A stretch of DNA of 17,503 nucleotides from an uncultured Dysgonomonas sp. (GTDB taxonomy: Bacteria; Bacteroidota; Bacteroidia; Bacteroidales; Dysgonomonadaceae): contig CALNCC010000007.1 in NCBI GenBank assembly GCA_937875275.1, forward strand, positions 1 through 17,503, written 5' to 3'. The notes beneath the pieces were generated by a model. The model saw nothing but the letters and a program-made list of their open reading frames with translations, was not told the DNA's origin and ran no database searches. Shown here one piece after another: positions 1 through 7,026 of the stretch. Positions within the stretch are counted from its first letter, which is position 1, and every line of letters starts with the position of its first letter. The position numbers were made by a program, and so were the translations under genes.

Positions 1-52
1 AAGGACCCTCTGATTAACAGTCAGATGCTCTAACCGACTGAGCTAAGGAAGA
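1..52 (-). tRNA. tRNA-Asn (anticodon GTT), partial, cut at the left window edge
   Basis: Read on the minus strand from position 52, the sequence has a 7-base acceptor 5' arm, T8-A9, a D arm (GCTC/GAGC) with a GG-containing loop, and a 5-bp anticodon stem (TCTGA/TCAGA) around the loop CTGTTAA. The anticodon is therefore GTT, which reads Asn codons. The variable loop has just begun when the window ends, so the T arm and the 3' acceptor strand are not visible. A consensus Bacteroidota promoter lies directly upstream on the same strand. Confidence 0.9.
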
Positions 53-75
53 GTATTACTCTCATAAAAGTGTGG

Positions 76-106
76 CAAAAATAGTTCTTATTTCTGAATT
101 ATGCAA
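76..106 (-). promoter_or_regulatory. Promoter of the tRNA-Asn gene (-33/-7 type)
   Basis: The minus strand reads TATTTTTG at 83-76, a perfect match to the Bacteroidota -7 box TAnnTTTG. A TTG lies at 106-104, 20 bases upstream, in the -33 position. The predicted start is near 70, about 18 bases before the tRNA. Confidence 0.6.
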
Positions 107-132
107 TATCTTTACATGAAAAATAAGAACAA

Positions 133-1119
133 ATGAGAGTATTAGGAATGGGTAATGCCCTTGTTGATGTATTGGCAGTAATACAAAACGATGATCTACT
201 GAGAGAAATGAATCTTCCGAAAGGAAGCATGCAGCTTATAGATAAAGATAGATTTGAAAAGATATCTGAAAAAATAAAGGGATTGAATGCCGAGATCGTT
301 TCCGGAGGATCGGCGTCGAACACCATTGTCGGCTTATCGCGCCTTGGTGTAAGAACCGGATTTATCGGTAGAGTAGGACAGGATAGTTTTGGGAAATATT
401 ACCGAAACGACCTGATAGCACACAAGGTAACCCCATTGCTGTCCGAAGTGGATGAAATATCGGGCGTGGCATCCACTTTCATATCTCAGGACGGAGAACG
501 TACATTCGGCACATATCTTGGTGCAGCAGCACTCCTTGGCGCAGAGGATCTGAACGAAAGAGACTTTAACGGGTACGACTATTTTTATATAGAAGGATAC
601 CTTGTTCAGAGCTACGACCTGATACGGAAAGCATTGTCATTGGCTAAGAACGCGGGATTGAAAACAATCCTCGACTTTGCAAGCTATAATGTTGTCGAAG
701 ATAACCGCGAATTTTTGCTTGAGATCATACCGCAATATGTAGATATTATTTTTGCCAACGAAGAAGAAGCTAAAGCCTTGTATGATGTAACACCTGAAGA
801 GGCGGTAGCAATGCTGGCAAAAGAAGTGGAGCTGGCTATCGTGAAAACGGGAAGCAAAGGCTCTTGGGTACAGCGAGGCGAGGAGAAAGTGTTTGTCCCG
901 GCTCATAAGGTCGATTGTGTAGATACGACAGGAGCAGGAGACTTGTACGCATCGGGATTTATCTATGGGCTCACTAAGGGATTTCCATTAAACACCTGTG
1001 CACAGATAGGAACATTGCTGGCTGCTAATGTTATTCAGCGCATAGGAGCGAAGATTCCTGAAGAAAAATGGCAAGAGGTAATTCCTCAAATCAGCCAGAT
1101 TATATTAGAAACTTGTTAA
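133..1119 (+). CDS. PfkB-family kinase, adenosine-kinase-like
   Basis: A 328-residue protein of the ribokinase/PfkB family, cytoplasmic ATP-dependent kinases of sugars and nucleosides. The N-terminal signature is at residues 58-72 (GG followed by SASN and a Gly-rich helix). The C-terminal PfkB signature DTTGAGD is at 264-270, with D270 the expected catalytic base and GAG forming the anion hole. An ERTFGTYLGAA segment resembles the adenosine-kinase branch more than fructokinases, but the substrate cannot be proved from sequence. Length is normal for the family. The ATG at 133 is the first in frame and directly precedes the fold's first strand. The lpdA gene starts 14 bases after its stop, so the two are probably cotranscribed. 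No convincing consensus promoter is seen; TATCTTTA at 107-114 is a one-mismatch -7 candidate. Confidence 0.85.
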   Translation: MRVLGMGNALVDVLAVIQNDDLLREMNLPKGSMQLIDKDRFEKISEKIKGLNAEIVSGGSASNTIVGLSRLGVRTGFIGRVGQDSFGKYYRNDLIAHKVTPLLSEVDEISGVASTFISQDGERTFGTYLGAAALLGAEDLNERDFNGYDYFYIEGYLVQSYDLIRKALSLAKNAGLKTILDFASYNVVEDNREFLLEIIPQYVDIIFANEEEAKALYDVTPEEAVAMLAKEVELAIVKTGSKGSWVQRGEEKVFVPAHKVDCVDTTGAGDLYASGFIYGLTKGFPLNTCAQIGTLLAANVIQRIGAKIPEEKWQEVIPQISQIILETC

Positions 1120-1133
1120 ATAATAAACATATC

Positions 1134-2480
1134 ATGATTTACGACGTTGCAATTATCGGTGGAGGACCGGCAGGATATACTGCTGCCGAAAAGGCGGGAG
1201 AAAAAGGGTTGAAAGTAGTATTGTTCGAACAGACAGCATTGGGCGGTGTATGCCTCAATGAAGGCTGTATTCCGACAAAGACGCTATTATATTCAGCCAA
1301 AATATTGGATAATACAGCATCTTCGGAAAAATATGGTATCAAAATAGACGGACAAGCGACTGCCGATCTGGCAAAGATCGTTGCCCGAAAGACAAAGATT
1401 ATCCGCAAGCTTACAGCCGGGATAAAACAAAAACTCGCTGCCGCTGAGGTCTCTATCGTCAATGGTAAAGCAACGCTTGAGGGGGAAAATGCGGATAAAA
1501 CAATATCTATCTCATGCGATGGAGAGAGATACAGCTCTCGAAAAGTATTGTTGTGTACCGGCTCGGAAGCAATTGTGCCGCCGATCAAGGGATTGGATGA
1601 ATATTGGACGGCTCGCGAAGCTCTTAACAATAAAGAAGTACCTCAATCGCTGGCTATCATCGGAGGGGGAGTTATCGGCATCGAATTTGCCTCTTTCTTC
1701 AATAGCTTAGGGGTAAAAGTTACAGTTATAGAAATGTTGCCTGAGATATTGGGTAATATGGATAAAGAACTTTCGGCATTGCTTCGCAGCGAATATACAA
1801 AGAAAGGAATTGAATTTTATCTCAGCTCGAAGGTTGTAGAGATAAGAGGGCAGCAAGTCGTGATTGAAGTAGAGGGGGAAGAGTGCATCGTAGATGCAGA
1901 GAAAATACTCCTTAGCACAGGACGCAGACCCGTAACCGAAGGGCTTGGACTTGAAGCTTTCAACTTAGAACGCTTCGGACGAGGACTCAACGTAAATGAA
2001 TATATGCAGACAACACACCCATCAATATACGCTTGCGGAGACGTAACCGGTTTCTCGTTACTGGCGCACACTGCTGTGAGAGAGGGCGAAGTTGCCATAA
2101 ATCACATAGCAGGCAAAGAGGATGCGATGAGCTATAAAGCTATTCCCGGAGTGGTATATACAAATCCCGAATTTGCGGGAGTTGGCAAAACCGAGGAAGA
2201 ACTTACAGAGAAAGGCATTGCCTACGAGGTACACAAACTGCCTATGGCATTTTCCGGTCGCTTCGTTGCTGAGAATGAAATGGGGAATGGCATATGTAAG
2301 ATATTGACCAATACTTCGGGCACAATCATCGGTTGCCACATGCTTGGTAATCCGTCATCGGAACTTATTGTGATTGCCGGTATTGCAGTCGAGAAAGAGT
2401 ATACCATAGAGGAGTTTAGTAAGATTGTTTTCCCTCATCCTACGGTAGGAGAAATAATACACGAGGCCTTGGGCGTTTGA
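1134..2480 (+). CDS. lpdA: Dihydrolipoyl dehydrogenase (E3)
   Basis: A 448-residue FAD-dependent pyridine-nucleotide disulfide oxidoreductase. It reoxidises the dihydrolipoyl groups of 2-oxo acid dehydrogenase complexes or the glycine cleavage system, using NAD+. The sequence shows the N-terminal FAD loop GGGPAG (9-14), the redox-active disulfide C40/C45 in GGVCLNEGCIPTK, a second Rossmann motif GGGVIGIEF for NAD, the second FAD motif YACGDVTG, and a C-terminal His-Glu dyad (H435, E440) in the dimerisation domain. I chose the ATG at 1134 because MIYDVAIIGGG is the usual family start; an in-frame ATG at 1068 would overlap the kinase gene and add a 22-residue tail with no homology character. 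E1 and E2 partners are not in the window, so the complex it serves is unknown. Confidence 0.93.
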   Translation: MIYDVAIIGGGPAGYTAAEKAGEKGLKVVLFEQTALGGVCLNEGCIPTKTLLYSAKILDNTASSEKYGIKIDGQATADLAKIVARKTKIIRKLTAGIKQKLAAAEVSIVNGKATLEGENADKTISISCDGERYSSRKVLLCTGSEAIVPPIKGLDEYWTAREALNNKEVPQSLAIIGGGVIGIEFASFFNSLGVKVTVIEMLPEILGNMDKELSALLRSEYTKKGIEFYLSSKVVEIRGQQVVIEVEGEECIVDAEKILLSTGRRPVTEGLGLEAFNLERFGRGLNVNEYMQTTHPSIYACGDVTGFSLLAHTAVREGEVAINHIAGKEDAMSYKAIPGVVYTNPEFAGVGKTEEELTEKGIAYEVHKLPMAFSGRFVAENEMGNGICKILTNTSGTIIGCHMLGNPSSELIVIAGIAVEKEYTIEEFSKIVFPHPTVGEIIHEALGV

Positions 2481-2506
2481 CCGATTTGAACATATTGCGA
2501 GATCCC

Positions 2507-2523
2507 TTGTTTAACATAAACAA
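2507..2523. repeat. Perfect inverted repeat (7-bp arms, 3-base loop) after lpdA
   Basis: TTGTTTA (2507-2513) and TAAACAA (2517-2523) can form a short AT-rich hairpin between lpdA and the small membrane protein gene. No T-tract follows, so it is not an obvious terminator. It could be an operator or an mRNA processing site, or could occur by chance in AT-rich DNA. Confidence 0.4.
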
Positions 2524-2541
2524 ACCTAAAAGAAAGCAGAT

Positions 2542-2709
2542 ATGGAAGCATATAAAAACAATCCGATGAGCGGAAAAGAATTGACGGAACTGAAAGAATT
2601 GAAAAGAAAAAACCGCCGCAGAAATGCTTTTTTGCTGCTCACTGCATTACAGACAGGGGCGATGTTGATAACATATTATCTTGGGCGTTCGCATAATAAT
2701 AATAAGTAG
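2542..2709 (+). CDS. Small single-span membrane protein, 55 residues, unrecognised
   Basis: The reading frame from ATG at 2542 to TAG at 2707-2709 encodes 55 residues. The first half is hydrophilic and highly charged (KELTELKELK), then comes a basic cluster KRKNRRR at 21-27. One hydrophobic segment follows at about 29-47 (AFLLLTALQTGAMLITYYLG) and the tail is short and polar (HNNNK). The positive-inside rule predicts an N-in, C-out inner-membrane protein. A purine-rich stretch (AAAGAAAGCAG) lies just before the start and could serve as ribosome binding site. It sits 61 bases after lpdA and 36 bases before lolA on the same strand, as expected for an operon member. I recognise no family; coding status rests on the start context, membrane topology and position. 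Confidence 0.65.
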   Translation: MEAYKNNPMSGKELTELKELKRKNRRRNAFLLLTALQTGAMLITYYLGRSHNNNK

Positions 2710-2745
2710 TTTTTGTATAGAAAAGTAATAGATATTCAGCATAAA

Positions 2746-3381
2746 ATGAATTTGAAATTTTTGTTTTGTCTTGTTTCATTGTCCATCAGTTTGTTTGCTT
2801 ATGGTCAGGATGCACGTGCCATTTTAGATAAAGCTTCGGAGACATATAATAAGTCGGGAGGTATAACCGCACAGTTTACATTAGACGTGAAAGATGTCCG
2901 AAACAAGATGACATACAGCTACGATGGCAGTATCAAGATGAAAGGGAACTCATACCGAATGGAGATACCCGAAGGCATTACGTGGTTTGATGGAGAAACA
3001 CAGTGGGTGTATATGTCCGATTCGGAGGAGATTACAATCAACACACCGGACGAGAACGAACTGGGAGGAGTAAGTCCTGCTGCCTTATTCAATGTATATA
3101 AGACAGGATATAACCTGAAATACAAAGGGATGAAAATCGTTGAATCCCGAAGCGTCCTCGAGGTGGAGATGACTCCGACCAAAAAATCGGATTTTTCTAA
3201 AATTATTATACTATTAGATAAAACGACAAATCTGTTTTCTAAAATTACGATTGTTGATAAATCTGGTATAGAAAACATTGTATCTATACGAAATATGAAA
3301 ACGGGGGTTGACCTTCCCGATAGTGTATTTTCCTTTCCAAAGGACGAATATCCAGAGGTCGAAGTCATCGATTTGAGATAA
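2746..3381 (+). CDS. lolA: LolA-family outer-membrane lipoprotein carrier-like protein
   Basis: A 211-residue periplasmic protein. Residues 1-20 are a Sec signal peptide (MNLKFLFCLVSLSISLFAYG) with an A-Y-G cleavage site before QDA. The mature part begins with a helix (ARAILDKASETYNKSGG) followed by alternating strands such as FTLDVKD, YDGSIKMKGNSYRMEI and WFDGETQWVYM, the pattern of the LolA/LolB half-barrel that holds lipid chains. LolA proteins shuttle lipoproteins from the inner-membrane LolCDE complex to the outer membrane. In Bacteroidota this family is diverse, so the exact cargo is inferred. The frame is open upstream to a TTG at 2713, but ATG 2746 gives a proper signal peptide start. 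It is probably transcribed with the upstream genes. Confidence 0.82.
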   Translation: MNLKFLFCLVSLSISLFAYGQDARAILDKASETYNKSGGITAQFTLDVKDVRNKMTYSYDGSIKMKGNSYRMEIPEGITWFDGETQWVYMSDSEEITINTPDENELGGVSPAALFNVYKTGYNLKYKGMKIVESRSVLEVEMTPTKKSDFSKIIILLDKTTNLFSKITIVDKSGIENIVSIRNMKTGVDLPDSVFSFPKDEYPEVEVIDLR

Positions 3382-3390
3382 GGATTTCTT

Positions 3391-3433
3391 TATAGATATT
3401 ATAGATATGTAATTACCTGACTTAATATCTATA
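3391..3433. repeat. Tandem plus inverted 9-bp repeats between lolA and trxB
   Basis: TATAGATAT occurs twice in tandem (3391-3399 and 3400-3408), and its exact reverse complement ATATCTATA follows at 3425-3433. Either copy can pair with the inverted copy to give a 9-bp stem. No T-tract follows. This may be a weak terminator for the lolA transcript, an operator, or low-complexity AT DNA. The rest of the roughly 200-base gap holds only the trxB promoter candidate. Confidence 0.5.
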
Positions 3434-3537
3434 GTAATGCATTGTGTATCAATTAAGTATGCGGGTTGCGTCTCGTTGATGGATTTATGATCTACATAGC
3501 GAGGGTTATTTTCGATGATGATTATATATAAAATCTA

Positions 3538-3545
3538 TATATTTG
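3538..3545 (+). promoter_or_regulatory. Candidate -7 box of the trxB promoter
   Basis: TATATTTG matches the Bacteroidota -7 consensus TAnnTTTG, 36 bases before the trxB ATG, giving a predicted leader of about 30 bases. No good -33 TTTG is found at the expected 19-20 base spacing, so confidence is moderate. Confidence 0.45.
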
Positions 3546-3581
3546 CATTAAATATAAATTTAAACAATAAAATATACACTT

Positions 3582-4523
3582 ATGAGTGAAAGAGTACGCT
3601 GCCTTATTATTGGCTCAGGTCCCGCAGGTTATACTGCTACTATTTATGCTTCTCGTGCAAATTTAGATCCGGTTCTGTATGAAGGGATACAGCCGGGCGG
3701 ACAATTGACAACAACCACCGAAGTGGAAAATTTCCCGGGTTTCCCCGAAGGAATAACCGGCACGGAGCTGATGGAGATAATGAAAAAACAAGCCGGACGT
3801 TTTGGTGCAAATCTACGCAACGGAATTGTTACAGATGTCGATCTCAATGCTTCTCCAAAGAAAGTAATCATAGACGGGAGCAAAGAGATTGAAGCCGACA
3901 CGGTTATTATATCGACGGGTGCAACAGCGAAATATCTCGGCATCCCCGATGAAGTGAAATATGCCGGAATGGGAGTTTCTGCTTGCGCTACATGCGACGG
4001 ATTCTTCTATCGCAAGAAAGTGGTGGCTGTTGTAGGTGGTGGTGATACCGCTTGCGAAGAGGCCATCTATTTGTCAGGGCTTGCCAGCAAGGTTTATCTG
4101 ATTGTCAGAAAACCATTCCTGCGTGCGTCTAAAGTTATGCAAGACAGAGTTGCTGATAATCCGAAGATAGAAGTATTGTTTGAGTCTAACACTCTCGGTC
4201 TGTTTGGCGATAATGGTGTAGAAGGCGCGCATATAGTGAAGCGTAAGGGCGAAGCTGATGAAGAGAAATTTGATATCGCTATTGACGGTTTCTTCCTTGC
4301 TATCGGACATACGCCGAACACAGCTTTCCTAAAAGGTCAGATTGAGCTTGATGAAGCCGGTTACATCGCAACAGCAGGCGACAGACCTTTGACGAATATA
4401 GAAGGGGTATTTGCTGCGGGGGATGTGGCTGACCCAACGTACCGACAAGCAATAACTGCTGCCGGCAGCGGATGTAAGGCTGCTATTGAAGCGGAAAGAT
4501 ATCTGGCAGAAAAAGGATTGTAA
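3582..4523 (+). CDS. trxB: Thioredoxin-disulfide reductase
   Basis: A 313-residue flavoprotein that transfers electrons from NADPH to thioredoxin in the cytoplasm. It has the FAD loop GSGPAG (11-16), the redox-active pair C135/C138 in ACATCDG, the NADPH-domain loop GGGDTACEEA, and the terminal FAD motif GVFAAGDVAD. The usual HRRxxFRA segment of the NADPH site appears here as VRKPFLRAS, which keeps the basic residues and which I associate with Bacteroidales TrxB. Length is normal for the low-molecular-weight class. The gene appears monocistronic: a roughly 200-base gap lies upstream with its own -7 box, and a strong terminator lies 17 bases after the stop. Confidence 0.95.
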   Translation: MSERVRCLIIGSGPAGYTATIYASRANLDPVLYEGIQPGGQLTTTTEVENFPGFPEGITGTELMEIMKKQAGRFGANLRNGIVTDVDLNASPKKVIIDGSKEIEADTVIISTGATAKYLGIPDEVKYAGMGVSACATCDGFFYRKKVVAVVGGGDTACEEAIYLSGLASKVYLIVRKPFLRASKVMQDRVADNPKIEVLFESNTLGLFGDNGVEGAHIVKRKGEADEEKFDIAIDGFFLAIGHTPNTAFLKGQIELDEAGYIATAGDRPLTNIEGVFAAGDVADPTYRQAITAAGSGCKAAIEAERYLAEKGL

Positions 4524-4540
4524 AATTTACTTGAAGATAG

Positions 4541-4582
4541 AAAAATGTAGGAAAACGATTTTCGTTTTCCTACATTTTTTTG
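4541..4582. terminator. Strong bidirectional intrinsic terminator between trxB and the GH92 gene
   Basis: Arms at 4541-4558 and 4562-4579 form a perfect 18-bp stem with a 3-base loop. The distal part is A-rich on the left and T-rich on the right, so it ends with a U-tract in either direction. It lies between convergent genes (trxB ends 4523, the GH92 gene ends 4611) and should stop transcription from both. Confidence 0.92.
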
Positions 4583-4610
4583 TCCCACCCTACTCAAAGA
4601 ACGCATCCAC

Positions 4611-6899
4611 TTATTGAACCAATGATGGCGGAGCAGATTCTGCACTTGCCGCCCAATTCTTACTGGGAGTCTCGCCCATCACAAAAGAAAGAGTTCCTCC
4701 GCGCATGATGTCATCGTGCATGATGTACGCTTTGTTATAGTCTTTTCCATTCAATTTGGCCGACTGTATGTATATATTTTTGTCCGATGCTCCTTGAGCT
4801 TGAATAGTGAATGTCTTTCCATTCTCTAAAGAAATTGCTGCTTCCTCAAACGTCGGACTGCCTATCGCATAACAAGGCATTCCCGGACAAACAGGATAAA
4901 ATCCCATCATGCTGAATACCAACCATGCCGACATCTGCCCGGCATCCTCGTTTCCGCAATGTCCGTCAGGAGTAGTAAAATATTCACGATTGATGATTTC
5001 ATGTATCCACTTTTGGGTTTTCCAAGGCTCTCCGGCATATGTGAAAAGATAGGGGATATGATGCCCCGGCTCATTTCCATGCCAATAGTACCGCCCATCG
5101 AAGAATGTATCCAACCTGTTGACAAATCGCTCCTTGCCGCCCATTTTATCGATCAGCCCTGCCACATCTTGCGGAGCATACCACGTATAATGATAGGGTG
5201 TTCCTTCGCAGATGAAGGAAGCAAATTCGTTCGGGTCAAATTTTTCTATCCACCGACCATCGGCATATCTCCCACGTGCATATCCCGTTTCAGGATCAAT
5301 TACATTCCGATAGTTTTGCGCTCTTTTTATCAGCGCCTCGTAATCATCCTTCTTCCCTAATTTCTGTGCCACCTGTGCCAATACATAGTCATCGTAGGCA
5401 TACTCTAATGTGCGCGATACCTGTTCCCGCTTGTGGAAAGCATCTGATACCTGATCTTCCAACGGTATATAGTTATATTTCAGATAAGATTCTAACGCTC
5501 TGCGCCCTTTACCATCGTGGTAGCTGACAAGGTCGGTATTGACTTCGAATGCATTTTTACGCATTATGGTATATGCCTTCTCGTAATCGAAGCCTTTTAC
5601 GTCTTTCATTATTGCATCGCCCAACATAGAGATAGCATGATCGCCAATCATTGCCGCTGTATAGCTGTTCCATGATGGGAAAATGGGAAGCCAGCCACCC
5701 TGTTCGCCCTTTAATAGCAAGGAATTAGCCATATCCTTGGTTTTCTCTTGTTCGAGGATCGTGAGAAGCGGGTGCAGGGCACGATAGGTATCCCAAAGCG
5801 AGAAATCGCAATAGTATGTGCCATTCCCAATATTCATTATTTCTTTCCCCGAATCGAATTTCGGGTACGACCCATCAACATCGCTAAGGGTTCGTGGCAA
5901 AAAATGTGTGCTGTACAGAGCGGTATAAAATTTTGTTTTTTGTTCTTCTGTCCCACCTTTTACAAGTACTTTGTTTAGTGCCTTATTCCATGTGTCAGAC
6001 GATTCTTGTCTAACTTTGTCAAAGCCACGCGAACCAATTTCAGACTTCAGATTTTTCTTCGCTTTTTCGAGGCTGGTGAAAGATGTTCCTACTCGTGCCA
6101 GAACACTCTCTTTCTTAGAAGCAAGTTTTACCCATGCGCCAACCTTAGTCTTATTCCCTTTTATTTCATTCTTGTCGCTGATGAGAGAATCTCCTTCCCA
6201 TACTCCACAGTCTACAATGTCTTCGTCAAACTGAATTACAAAATGTCCGCTGAATCCGGCATCTGCACCCCAACCTTGATAGATGCGATGTACGGGATTA
6301 TAACCTACAATCTCGTTGTTTTCGCGGTCTACAAAAACATATCCCTGACCTTCATCGCTATTCGGTTCTACAACAATGTATCTGTCCTCCTCCTCATCGA
6401 ATGTAAAGCGCATGACAGCAGATCGCGATAGCCCGGCAAGTTCTGCCTTAATTTTATAATCGTCAAGATAGACACTGTAATAGGAGGGAGTTGATTGCTC
6501 ATTGTCATGGCTGAACAATGATGCTCGTTTTATCGCATTGGTCTTTAATTCTCCCGTCAGAGGCATAATGGTTACGCTACCGTAATCTTGTGTACACGAT
6601 CCGTACATCCATCTGCTGGTTCTGAATCCTTGTATGCGATCCTTAAAATAATAATAAGGAGGTAGACATTTCCGCTCAGATTCTTCGGTTTGTGCCACCC
6701 AATTTGTCATGCCATTGGGAACACCAACGGCAGGCATCGTATGGCCTCGCTCTTCTGTTGAGTTCTTGTCCTTTCCTTCCACTACACGGATATCTGTTCC
6801 GATCATCGGGTTAACATATATCTCCAAATCTTGTGCTCGATTGATACACGAAGATGCGATAACGCATATTAATAACAAAGTGAGGTTTGTTTTTTTCAT
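4611..6899 (-). CDS. GH92-family alpha-mannosidase-like lipoprotein
   Basis: A 762-residue exported protein. Residues 1-18 form a lipoprotein signal ending ASSC, with C18 the likely lipidated residue, so it is probably anchored to the outer membrane or periplasm. The mature part starts with the GH92 hallmark YVNPMIGT (28-35) and HTMPAVGVPNGM in the N-terminal beta-sandwich. A (alpha/alpha)6 barrel follows, carrying EGTPYHYTW (E565, the likely general acid), HGNEPGHHIPYL (607-618) and NEDAGQMSAW (650-659, acidic base/Ca2+ region). GH92 enzymes are Ca2+-dependent inverting exo-alpha-mannosidases acting on N-glycans and mannans. Full length with no frameshift. No SusC/SusD or other glycosidase genes are nearby, so it is a solitary member rather than part of a visible polysaccharide utilisation locus. 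The linkage specificity is not determined. Confidence 0.9.
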   Translation of the reverse strand: MKKTNLTLLLICVIASSCINRAQDLEIYVNPMIGTDIRVVEGKDKNSTEERGHTMPAVGVPNGMTNWVAQTEESERKCLPPYYYFKDRIQGFRTSRWMYGSCTQDYGSVTIMPLTGELKTNAIKRASLFSHDNEQSTPSYYSVYLDDYKIKAELAGLSRSAVMRFTFDEEEDRYIVVEPNSDEGQGYVFVDRENNEIVGYNPVHRIYQGWGADAGFSGHFVIQFDEDIVDCGVWEGDSLISDKNEIKGNKTKVGAWVKLASKKESVLARVGTSFTSLEKAKKNLKSEIGSRGFDKVRQESSDTWNKALNKVLVKGGTEEQKTKFYTALYSTHFLPRTLSDVDGSYPKFDSGKEIMNIGNGTYYCDFSLWDTYRALHPLLTILEQEKTKDMANSLLLKGEQGGWLPIFPSWNSYTAAMIGDHAISMLGDAIMKDVKGFDYEKAYTIMRKNAFEVNTDLVSYHDGKGRRALESYLKYNYIPLEDQVSDAFHKREQVSRTLEYAYDDYVLAQVAQKLGKKDDYEALIKRAQNYRNVIDPETGYARGRYADGRWIEKFDPNEFASFICEGTPYHYTWYAPQDVAGLIDKMGGKERFVNRLDTFFDGRYYWHGNEPGHHIPYLFTYAGEPWKTQKWIHEIINREYFTTPDGHCGNEDAGQMSAWLVFSMMGFYPVCPGMPCYAIGSPTFEEAAISLENGKTFTIQAQGASDKNIYIQSAKLNGKDYNKAYIMHDDIMRGGTLSFVMGETPSKNWAASAESAPPSLVQ

Positions 6900-6932
6900 G
6901 ATGTGTAAGTCTTAAAATGGTATTCTGATTCA

Positions 6933-6946
6933 GTGTGCTCGCACAC
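6933..6946. repeat. Palindrome at the predicted transcription start of the GH92 gene
   Basis: GTGTGCTCGCACAC consists of 6-bp arms (GTGTGC/GCACAC) around TC. It begins at the last base of the GH92 -7 box and covers the predicted +1. It could be a repressor operator or a small hairpin at the 5' end of the mRNA. A chance origin is possible. Confidence 0.5.
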
Positions 6947-6953
6947 AAAGATA
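6946..6953 (-). promoter_or_regulatory. -7 box of the GH92 gene promoter
   Basis: The minus strand reads TATCTTTG, a perfect TAnnTTTG box, 47 bases before the ATG at 6899. Nothing resembling TTTG occupies the -33 position, which lies inside the lpxA terminator hairpin. The promoter may therefore need an activator or an alternative sigma factor. Confidence 0.5.
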
Positions 6954-7000
6954 AAAAAAAGTCGTCAGAAACCTCCGTTATTGGAAGTTTCATGACAACT
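6953..7000 (-). terminator. Intrinsic terminator of the lpx operon (after lpxA)
   Basis: On the minus strand, 26 bases after the lpxA stop, arms at 7000-6983 and 6976-6960 pair over 17 bp, including two G-U pairs and one bulged base, around the loop AATAAC. A run of eight T (6960-6953) follows directly. This is a textbook intrinsic terminator. Its T-tract runs into the -7 box of the GH92 promoter. Confidence 0.85.
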
Positions 7001-7026
7001 TTCTATATTTTGACGATAGAACGGGT

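Noticed and set aside
1068..1133. An upstream ATG that would extend lpdA by 22 residues
   Set aside because: The extension overlaps the kinase gene and precedes the conserved MIYDVAIIGGG start; ATG 1134 fits the family.
2713..2745. A TTG start extending the LolA-like protein
   Set aside because: It would put 11 polar residues before a normal signal peptide; ATG 2746 starts the signal peptide correctly.
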